A program made the translations under genes and the position numbers. From Piezodorus guildinii (lineage: Eukaryota > Arthropoda > Insecta > Hemiptera > Pentatomidae), in assembly GCA_023052935.1 (NCBI GenBank), contig CM041294.1, forward strand, positions 104,564,116 through 104,628,115: a stretch of DNA of 64,000 bases. The letters run 5' to 3'. Shown in pieces: positions 56,163 through 64,000 of this stretch (position 1 is the stretch's first letter; each line of letters begins with the position of its first letter). The notes beneath the pieces are model-generated. The model worked only from the letters and a program-made list of their open reading frames with translations, was not told the DNA's origin and did not search any database.

Positions 56163-58847
56163 ATGAATTCACCTAACTCCTTATCCATTCTCCTTTGGAA
56201 TGCGAATGGTGTTAGAAATCATACTGACGAACTGACAGCGTTGTTGAAAGACAAAACAATCGATGTTGCACTTATAACTGAAACAAGACTAACGACTAAA
56301 CAGTACTTCAAAATACCGCAATACATGACATACCGTACTGACCACCCAGACGGCAAAGCCCATGCCGGTTCTGCTATCATTGTCAACCAATCCCTCTCTC
56401 ATCATTTACTCCCACTTCCCACCTATGATTTCCTACAAGCCACAGCCATAGTAATCAAGACTTTGTCCTTTCCGGTAACCCTCACATCTGCATATTGCCC
56501 TCCTAAACATTCCATTTCCAATTCCGAATTTGTATCCTTCCTGGATTCCTTAGGAAATCGTTTCATTCTGGGTGCAGACTTAAACGCCAAGCATCAGCAG
56601 TGGGGTTCCAGAACCACGAATTCTCGGGGACGAAATTTGCTGTCTGCACTCAACTCCCGAAATTTTAATATCCTGCCTCCTGACTCCCCTACCTACTGGC
56701 CAACCGATCCTAACCGCAATCCCGACATCCTCGACTTCTTTATCCACAGCGGATTAGGCTCCCTCAACTTGTCTGTAACTCGCCTTGATGAACTATCCTC
56801 AGACCATAGTCCACTGATCCTAAAAGTATCTCTCACTCCAATTCCAAAACCCATTCCACCATCATTCATCCGAGGCCCTGTTAACTGGAACCTTTTCCGC
56901 CTAATCCTGACCGATAATATTGACCTCAGAGTAACCCTCAAAACCCCAGATGACCTAGATAATTCCGTCTATTCCTTTACCACCGCCATCCAACAAGCTG
57001 TCTGGACTGCCTCCTCTCCTAAACATCCCAATATGAATCCTCACCAAAATCATTTACCACAACATATTATAGACCTCATCCATACCAAACGCCGAGCAAG
57101 ATCATTATGGCAGCGCACCCGACACCCAACAGATCGCCGCTCCTATAACTTCTATTGTAGACAATTGAAGAGGGAGTTGGCGACCTTCCGTTCCCAGTCC
57201 TTTAATTCCTACCTCTCCTCTCTATCAGCTCGTGATAATTCCCTGTGGAATGTCACGAAAAAGATCCTAAAATACCATCAAGTTTCCCATCCTCTCCGAC
57301 GTGGTGATGACTCCTGGGCTGCGTCTGATGAAGATAAAGCCGAGGAATTCGCCACACACCTCTCCAAAGTTTTCACTCCTCACCCGGAATCCCACGCCAA
57401 TCACACCGCAACAGTGCAAGACTTTCTTATGTCACCAATTCCACTTTCCCTACCTCCTAAAGCTATTAATCCCTCTGAGGTCAAATATCTTCTCCAAAAA
57501 CTTACACTCCGTAAATCTCCTGGACACGATCTCCTTACTCCCCAGATCCTCCGACAACTTCCGCAGAAAGCTATTATATTCCTTACTTATATTTACAACT
57601 GCATCCTACGCACCACCTATTTTCCTCTGTTATGGAAACATTCCACTATCATTCTTTTTCTAAAACCAGGCAAACCTTCCAACAACACTTCATCCTACAG
57701 GCCTATTAGTCTACTCCCCATCCTCTCAAAAATCTTCGAAAGGCTTCTTCTTAAACGTATCCTACCCATATTAGAATCTCAAAATCTTCCTTCCCATCAG
57801 TTTGGATTCCGTCCTCACCATTCCACAGTTCAACAGGGGCTCCGAGTTGTAGACCATATTTCCTCAGCTCTTGAATGCAAAGAGTATTGTTCTGGTGCGT
57901 TTCTGGACATTGCGCAAGCTTTTGACCGGGTATGGCACACTGGATTACTCTTCAAGATGAAAACCCATTTACCCCAGTCTCTATACCTCATTCTCCGATC
58001 CTACCTCTCAAACCGTTCCTTCCGCGTTCGCTGTGGTGTAGAATTTTCTAACCTTTATCCCGTTGAGGCCGGTGTTCCTCAAGGCAGCGTCTTGGGACCC
58101 GTCCTCTACATCCTTTACACTGCTGATATTCCTACACATCCTGATACCTTTCTGGCAACTTTTGCAGACGACACCGCCATCCTATCATCCAGTTCCAATC
58201 CTGAAACAGCATCCTTAAACCTGCAAAGACACCTTTCTCTTATCGAAGACTGGTGTAATGCTTGGCGCATAAAGGTGAACGAAGCCAAATGCAAACACGT
58301 AACCTTCACTCTTCGACGAAACTCCTGTCCGCCAGTTTACTTCAATTCCATTCCAATTCCTCCTTCAGATACAGTCCGGTATCTTGGCTTACTGTTAGAC
58401 AAAAGATTGACTTGGAACCCACATACAAGACTTAAAAGACAAGAACTCAACCGACGATTCGGACAGTTATACCGACTACTCAACAGAAAATCTGAACTTA
58501 CAGTTAACAACAGATTATTAATCTACAGGACAATACTGAAGCCCATCTGGACCTACGGACTTGAACTTTGGGGGGCAGCTAAACGTACTAACATCAAACG
58601 CATTCAATCCTTTCAATCCAAAGTCCTCCGTACAATAGTAAATGCTCCTTATTATGTTTCCAACTATACTTTGCACCACGACCTTAATGTTCCTTTTATT
58701 TCAGACCTGATTCCATCCAAATTTTCCGAATTCCACCAGAATCTCATTCATCATCCTAATCCTCTAGCTCAATCCCTATCCAGCTCCACTCATCCATACA
58801 ACCCACCTAGAAGGTTGAAACGGCAGTGGCCTCGTGACCTCTTGTAA
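56163..58847 (+). CDS. ORF2p, APE endonuclease and reverse transcriptase of the intact LINE (894 aa)
   Basis: Nicks target DNA and primes reverse transcription from the nick. Endonuclease, residues 1 to about 235: LLWNANG (Mg-binding Asn), LITETRLT (catalytic Glu), TSAYCPP, LGADLNAKHQQWG (Asp/Asn), DHSPL at the end (catalytic His). Linker to about 440. RT, about 440-720: LRKSPGHDLLTPQIL, YRPISLLPILSKIF (about 512), HQFGFRPHHSTVQQ, FLDIAQAFDRVWH (about 580), GVPQGSVLGP (about 637), catalytic FADD (about 667), RYLGLLLDKRLTWN. C-terminal domain: PIWTYGLELWG and PPRRLKRQWPRDLL at the stop. No RNase H domain is apparent. The ATG abuts the ORF1 stop (TAAATG), suggesting coupled termination-reinitiation. 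All catalytic motifs are intact. Confidence 0.96.
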   Translation: MNSPNSLSILLWNANGVRNHTDELTALLKDKTIDVALITETRLTTKQYFKIPQYMTYRTDHPDGKAHAGSAIIVNQSLSHHLLPLPTYDFLQATAIVIKTLSFPVTLTSAYCPPKHSISNSEFVSFLDSLGNRFILGADLNAKHQQWGSRTTNSRGRNLLSALNSRNFNILPPDSPTYWPTDPNRNPDILDFFIHSGLGSLNLSVTRLDELSSDHSPLILKVSLTPIPKPIPPSFIRGPVNWNLFRLILTDNIDLRVTLKTPDDLDNSVYSFTTAIQQAVWTASSPKHPNMNPHQNHLPQHIIDLIHTKRRARSLWQRTRHPTDRRSYNFYCRQLKRELATFRSQSFNSYLSSLSARDNSLWNVTKKILKYHQVSHPLRRGDDSWAASDEDKAEEFATHLSKVFTPHPESHANHTATVQDFLMSPIPLSLPPKAINPSEVKYLLQKLTLRKSPGHDLLTPQILRQLPQKAIIFLTYIYNCILRTTYFPLLWKHSTIILFLKPGKPSNNTSSYRPISLLPILSKIFERLLLKRILPILESQNLPSHQFGFRPHHSTVQQGLRVVDHISSALECKEYCSGAFLDIAQAFDRVWHTGLLFKMKTHLPQSLYLILRSYLSNRSFRVRCGVEFSNLYPVEAGVPQGSVLGPVLYILYTADIPTHPDTFLATFADDTAILSSSSNPETASLNLQRHLSLIEDWCNAWRIKVNEAKCKHVTFTLRRNSCPPVYFNSIPIPPSDTVRYLGLLLDKRLTWNPHTRLKRQELNRRFGQLYRLLNRKSELTVNNRLLIYRTILKPIWTYGLELWGAAKRTNIKRIQSFQSKVLRTIVNAPYYVSNYTLHHDLNVPFISDLIPSKFSEFHQNLIHHPNPLAQSLSSSTHPYNPPRRLKRQWPRDLL

Positions 58848-59126
58848 CATGTATATTGGAGTTCTAGCATTGGCTAGATTCTCCACTCTCGTGCTGTATG
58901 CTTGTGAATTGTATATAGGTATGAGTGACTATTGTATATATTTTTATTGATTTTATTTTGTATATATGTATATTTTATTATTATTATTATATAAATTTAT
59001 TGTTTTGTATATATCGTGTGAATGTAGTATGAATGTTGTACGTTATCACTATTAAAAATGTCCTAAATTGGACAGATTGTAATATTGCTCGATAAATAAA
59101 AAAAAAAAAATAAAATAAAATAAAAA
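58848..59126 (+). other. 3' UTR and A-rich tail of the intact LINE
   Basis: About 245 bp, close to the 3' UTR of copy 1 (CATTGGCTAGATTCTCCACT, TTTGTATATATCGTGTGAAT, AATTGGACAGATTGTAATAT), then an A-rich tail with interspersed T (TAAAATAAAATAAAAA) ending at the TSD. The perfect AATAAA of copy 1 is changed here to GATAAATAAA. Confidence 0.9.
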
Positions 59127-59137
59127 ATAACTCTTAC

Positions 59138-59955
59138 ACCTTTCCGCTTTTACGTGTTTAAAGAAAGTCGCGTGACAGATCACGGTAGTTAGTCATTAAA
59201 GCATAAGTAACTCCACGACATTGCTGTATTCCACATCCACATATTCCACATGAACAATCACCTTTCGTTAAACTCAATCCACAAATAAATAAATCAGTTA
59301 ATTACGTAGGATGACATTGGGCAGATCGTTAACATTTACCAAACATTTTATTTATTTATTCATAGAAGTTTTTTTGGCATTACAATTGTATTTTCTATCT
59401 GCTTTTTTTTTTTTGCAATAAGCAAATATGCTAACAACAGATGTAACAAACTACATAGATAAAAAAAAAACTAATAATTTTCAATATTTCAGGTCTCTTG
59501 GCCCGCGCCTCGATAGTCTTCTGGGCGGATTATATGGGTTTGTGGCAGTTGATAGGTTTTGTTACCAAACATATAATAGAAAATTTAAGAAAAAAATGTA
59601 CATACAAAATGTTTCCATATTTCAATAAAAAATCCAGTTTAAGCACTCATAACAAGCTCCTACTTTAAAAAACAGTTTTACGGATCTGTTAAGCCACGAC
59701 CGTATAGAGACGACTAGCAATAACAATCACAATAAAATTAAAACAATACAAAATACATATATGCGAATCATAAATAACTACTCATGATATACTAAAATTT
59801 AAAAAAATGCTCTACGAACTATATCTTTCCACATTACAACAGTTTATCTACACAGAAACTTAAATCTATTTTGGCAAAACTACAAATTCCGAAAATCCAC
59901 TGAAATAAGAAATTGGTAATTACAATAAAATACCATTTAAGCTAAGCAGGCACAA
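59138..59955. other. AT-rich DNA, nothing assignable
   Basis: A 66-codon open frame at 59428-59628 (+) has no recognisable feature. Confidence 0.4.
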
Positions 59956-59968
59956 TAGAACAAAATAT

Positions 59969-60583
59969 TTTTTTTTTTTAATTATATTTTATTGAATTTT
60001 ACAACTGTATATTACATAAATACAATAAGTAAAAGTGATGAATTATAATAAAAGGCGTACAAGGATTGTGAAGAAACTACCCAGCGGTAGTACTTCAATG
60101 TTTATTTAAGTAAGTAGATCCCGAGGCCATCTTCTTTTCAATCGCCTCGGAGGGTTGTCAGGAATATGCGAGGTTGATAGGTTGCGGACAAGAGGGTTTA
60201 TATGAGTTGGGAGTTTGGAATTAAAAGTGGTATATCTGGTTCGAGAAAGGTCTGCCACAAATGGGATATTAAGGTCGTTATGGATGATTTTATTTGTGAC
60301 GAAATAAGGAGCATTTAGGATTTTGCGAAGGATTTTGGATTGTAAGGATTGGAAGCGGGAGGAATTAGATGGCTTAGTAGAGCTCCAAAGCTCGATTCCA
60401 TATGTCCAGATTGGTCTGATGACAGTGATATAAATGAGCTTTTTGTAGTGAATTGGAAGTTTTGAACGTTTGTCTAGTAAGTGTTGTAGTAATCGGTATC
60501 TACGGGCAGTTTCCTGTCTTTTTAGTCTCGTGTGAGGGTTCCATGTAAGACGTTTGTCAAGATGGAGTCCTAGGTATCGGATT
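59969..60583 (-). mobile_element. 5'-truncated Jockey-type LINE fragment with 13-bp TSD
   Basis: TAGAACAAAATAT at 59956-59968 and 60584-60596 flanks it. The minus strand begins in the RT region (LGLHLDKRLTWNPHTR, HYKKLIYITVIRPIWTYGIE) and ends PPRRLKRRWPRDLL, then a 3' UTR and A tail (T run from 59969). Same subfamily as 16259-16771, with a frame broken by small changes. Confidence 0.92.
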
Positions 60584-60596
60584 TAGAACAAAATAT

Positions 60597-62184
60597 AAAC
60601 TTTTAAATTAATATTATGTAGGTTTTTTTTTCCTGTTACTCTTCCTAATGTACCAAATAAAATATTGTATTATAATTAGCTAATTTAAACGATGATTTAA
60701 ACTGGGTTACCATGAAAAATGGAGGAGGAAATAATTAAACAAAACATATTTGAATCTAGTGTACATTGTAAATGTTGTATATAAATAAATGACATCATAT
60801 CTTCTGAACAGAGGCTTGAAAAAGGAGAAGCAGGAATATTCATTGATGTATGAAATTTATAAAATGGGTTTTCAGAATTAAAAATTCTAAAGATATTGTT
60901 TATGAGCGTAGGCTTGGGGCGTTCCAGGGAACTCAAATCATAATTAATTAAATAGTGATGGACTGCTTAAATAAATGGATCTATATTGTTCTAGTTTGGT
61001 TACATGAGATTGTAATGAGGGTTAGTGGTTTAAATAATTATCTATTGTACATTCTAGCTGATGAGGGGGCGATTTTTCTTCTGTCCGCTGATTCTCAGCC
61101 GTGGGCAGGCCGGCTCCTATTGTTTACTTCTCCATCATTCGAAGTAACTATTAAGGATGAAATAAGGTCTAGTACACTAGAGGATGAGGGAAGGGGAGGA
61201 GAGGGGAGGCACATGTACTCACTCTGCTCTTTTTAATCTGTCTCCCATCCACACTTGTCTTTGCCTGGACATTTTAGCAGAGTTGCATTATCTATAGATG
61301 CCACTAAATGGCGTTGGGTCCCTTTAATTCTGTTAAGAGCTACGTTTTCTTAACAAATATCATATTAAATTCAGGTAGTATAAGAAAGCTTACTACTACA
61401 TGCTGCCAGGATCGCATTGGAATTAATAAAGGCTATTTCGATTAATAAAAACAAGTATAGATTTATTTTTTCTCTTTTTAATCTGTAATCTCGCATTACT
61501 TTCCCTATAGCCGAATATAAAGATACCCTAAGCACTCACTCAATAACAACAAAAATCCGTTTTTGTTGGATTGGGTTTCTAAACAAAGTTCTTATATAAC
61601 AACTTGAGTATTCAACTCAATAGCTGAGAACCATTCATTAAAAGTATATGTCGACGAAGAACACATATAATGCTGGAAGGAATCTCAATCTATTAAGGTA
61701 TAAGAGCCTTACAGCGGCGCCTTCTCTATTTAGCATGTCTCTTAATTAAACTTGTCCCTTGGGATGAATGGAACCTTTCACAAATTGTCTCATACAGCGA
61801 CATACAGCTAATAGAATCGTAATTCAGTGCCTTAATGAACTTAGAATAACATGTTAATTATTAATGAATAAGGTGAATAAAGAAAACCACTGATTGTGCA
61901 ATGAAATTTTATTAAAACCGTGCCATTAGATTAATATTCAATAACCATGTAACGCGAATCTCAGCCATGCTATCCGATGTATAACTCCCATCGTTTAAAA
62001 AAAATGTATACTCGCTTACAAACATTTTTTTTCCCTTACTTCAAATTCCGACATAACCAGCAAAAATTGGTGACACATAAACACATAATCCTTCATTAAC
62101 CGTGGAATCTAAAAATGTATTAAGTCAAGTATACAAAAATGAAATGTACAGTTTGTTTTGAATGTTAATTATCTGCCTTATTTG
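60597..62184. other. Unassigned DNA, with a GC-richer block
   Basis: 61030-61330 is GC-richer, with a purine-rich GGGAAGGGGAGGAGAGGGG tract at about 61189 and a 93-codon open frame (60955-61236, +) of no recognisable type. Otherwise AT-rich. Confidence 0.4.
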
Positions 62185-62197
62185 CCTTATGTTACTT

Positions 62198-62819
62198 TTT
62201 TTTCACTTTCACTTATTTAATTATTTATTGATATTTACCATTGTATTGTACAGCATATCTAGTAAATAGGCTAAAAGAAAATAGACATCAACAAGATATT
62301 TAAAGAAGTTACCAAATGGCAGCACTGAAAAATAATCTAAACTAGAAGGTCTCGAGACCTTATCAGAAATTGAAGTGGAAGAAAGGATTGAAACTAGAGG
62401 ATTAGAGTAGGAATGGAGTTTGTCATGAAAGGAATGAATTCCAAATCAGCAACATACGGAACATTTAGGTCTTCATGGATCAGTTTAATCATTACAAAAT
62501 AAGGAGCAATGAGGATTTTACGGAGGATTTTACGAAGGATTTACGATTGTAGAAATTGTATACGGGAAGAATTTGATGGTTTCGTAGAGCCCCAAAGCTC
62601 TACTCCGTAAGTCCATATAGGCCGTATGATAGTAGATGAGCCTTTTATAGTAAAGTGGAAGATTATAACGATATTAGAGCATTTGTCTTGTTATGTCGGA
62701 GTGTTGGAGTAACCGAAAACGTCGAGCAGTTTCTTGTCGTTTCAATCTTGTATGAGGGTTCTAAGTAAAGCGTTTGTCAAGGTGAAGTCCTACGGATCGG
62801 ATCTGTTCTACAGAAAATA
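62198..62819 (-). mobile_element. 5'-truncated Jockey-type LINE fragment with 13-bp TSD
   Basis: CCTTATGTTACTT at 62185-62197 and 62820-62832 flanks it. Homologous throughout to 16259-16771 and 59969-60583 (RT C-terminal end, 3' UTR), but decayed: the coding frame is interrupted and the tail is T-poor. Its 5' end falls in the same short interval of the parent as that of 59969-60583. Confidence 0.9.
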
Positions 62820-62832
62820 CCTTATGTTACTT

Positions 62833-63369
62833 AATAATTTGTTTTGTTTTTCACTTTTATTGTGATTTTTTCTACAGTTTTAAACCTAAATTATACTACA
62901 ACCATAACCATAACCATTAACACCTATTGTAAATATCACTCAAGGGTAACATATAATTCGTGTAACACCACATGTTTCATTACTGAGGCTTGTAGCCGCA
63001 TGTAAAAATATCTTGAAAAAATAAGTAACCATGTATATAATGAATTATATCAGAATCAGAAGAAACATTTTATGCAGTTTTCGTGTTGTTTTTTTTTAAT
63101 AAATGAAAACGTACTTTTCTCTAGAGACATTCAGTCCCATAATAAAAAAAAATTATATTGGCGATTTGTCTTTCATTCAATGAATGATTCTTTTCAACTA
63201 AATTAAAAATCTGTGAAATCAGGCGCATTATTTGTTTTTTCTTAAAAGTCAAATATCAGAAAACAAAGCATCAATCCATTCCAATTAATTAATCCAATGG
63301 AACTTTTCGACAGTCAGAACCATCAGGAGAATAAAAAAAAAACATAAAGCAAACGTAAAATTAGGTAAA
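62833..63369. other. AT-rich DNA, nothing assignable
   Basis: No feature that I can support. Confidence 0.4.
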
Positions 63370-63675
63370 ATTTTCGTATTCGAGTTTTCAAAGTATATTT
63401 TAATATATATGTATAATATATTATTGGGGAGCTAAATATTATATTATCCATCATACAAGGCTGTAGAAGGTAATAGAGAGCGATAAAAATCACACCAACT
63501 TAAGTGGTTCTTGTTAATAATAATTTATGTTATTATATTATTCAATCTAAAATAAATGTTCCTATCAAAATTCAATGTTGTTCTTCTCCAAATTTAACTT
63601 TATTAAGAAATTCTGAAATTAATTTTAACAAGAGAGATAAATGAACATCGTATGTTGCTGACACCCGATTTCTTA
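63370..63675 (+). mobile_element. Family M repeat, copy M8 (right half, diverged)
   Basis: TATGTATAATATATTATTGG and AGAGCGATAAAAATCACACC parallel the right half of M2, ending AGATAAATGAACATCGTATG then TTGCTGACACCCGATT, a decayed M right end. Confidence 0.6.
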
Positions 63676-63924
63676 ATTTTACATTTTCCTATTTTTCGTA
63701 GGAGGAGGTTTAATCAGAAATATACCGTATTTGCACAGGGCTGTTTAAATGTTTTTTTATGATGTGAGAATAATTAAAATATCAAAAGGAGACATGGATT
63801 TGTAAACATCCCATCATTATTGAATTGAGTTGGTGTTTAAGTATCTGAAGTTAATTTAGTGCCTTTTCGCGTGTGTCTTAATCATCACTATCATTTGGAT
63901 TTATCAATTTTCAATCTGTTTGTT

Positions 63925-64000
63925 TTTTCATTTTATGCTACTGTGGTTAATTGGAAGATGCTACTGAGAGAGTCCTAAATTTTGCCAATCCAGGTTCAAT
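63925..64000 (+). repeat. Dispersed repeat shared with 28098-28290 (cut by window edge)
   Basis: TATGCTACTGTGGTTAATTG, GATGCTACTGAGAGAGTCCT and CCAATCCAGG match 28133-28200. Confidence 0.55.

Larger units (their letters stand above)
54546..59126 (+). mobile_element. Full-length Jockey-type non-LTR retrotransposon with 11-bp TSD
   Basis: An exact 11-bp duplication ATAACTCTTAC at 54535-54545 and 59127-59137 brackets an element of about 4.58 kb. It has a 300-bp leader, ORF1 and ORF2 both open, a 3' UTR and an A-rich tail (about 59094-59126). The 5' end reads GAACAGTCATACG; a CAGTC-type start is common for elements with internal Pol II promoters in this group. Intact ORFs and a perfect TSD indicate a recent insertion, possibly still competent. 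Five to six other Jockey-type copies or fragments in the window belong to this or sister families. Confidence 0.95.

Noticed and set aside
1..64000. CRISPR arrays, operons, ribosome binding sites, riboswitches, bacterial insertion sequences
   Set aside because: No regularly spaced direct repeats with unique spacers and no dense prokaryotic coding. The sequence has eukaryotic transposon structure throughout.

Overview
The window looks like a gene-poor, strongly AT-rich stretch of an arthropod nuclear genome, most likely an insect. The evidence is the non-LTR retrotransposons present (Jockey-type with a three-knuckle gag, RTE-type and an I-like type), tRNA-derived SINEs, hAT-type and foldback non-autonomous elements, long (TA)n/(TG)n microsatellites and one exon-like GC-rich block with splice signals. 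A hemipteran would fit but the sequence does not prove it. No bacterial, plasmid or CRISPR features are visible.

Layout. 1-3881: a damaged Jockey-type LINE (copy 1), cut by the window edge, with a 23-bp and a 401-bp deletion relative to copy 2. 3882-14157: AT-rich DNA with a TIR-like repeat (family M), a tandem duplication containing hAT remnants, an intact hAT MITE, an old Jockey 3' fragment and two SINEs. 14600-15400: a decayed RTE-type LINE. 15492-15816, minus strand: a GC-rich internal exon of a host gene, the only convincing host coding sequence, with a weaker candidate exon downstream at 11673-11739. 16259-16771: a 5'-truncated Jockey fragment. 18345-21095: a family M repeat split by a 5'-truncated RTE copy. 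22817-36200: SINEs, LINE ends, foldbacks, family C, E and M repeats, and an I-like LINE end with target-site duplication (TSD). 36357-39253, minus strand: a second, almost open RTE copy. 39924-40728: a 400-bp tandem duplication. 41250-43230: a large inverted repeat and small hammerhead-like hairpins. 43368-53576: more M, E and C repeats, SINEs and microsatellites. 54546-59126: a full-length Jockey-type LINE with both ORFs open, flanked by an 11-bp TSD, the best candidate for a recently mobile element here. 59969-62819: two 5'-truncated Jockey fragments, each with a 13-bp TSD.

How it works together. The intact LINE encodes an RNA-binding ORF1p and an endonuclease/reverse transcriptase ORF2p, the machinery for target-primed reverse transcription. 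The truncated LINE ends with A-rich or simple tails and 11-14 bp TSDs are products of that process. The SINEs and non-autonomous elements depend on such machinery in trans. The RTE copy at 18395-20853 sits inside an older M repeat and a SINE sits inside a C repeat, so relative ages can be read directly. Most of the window may lie in the introns of the minus-strand gene to which the GC-rich exon belongs; this is inference.
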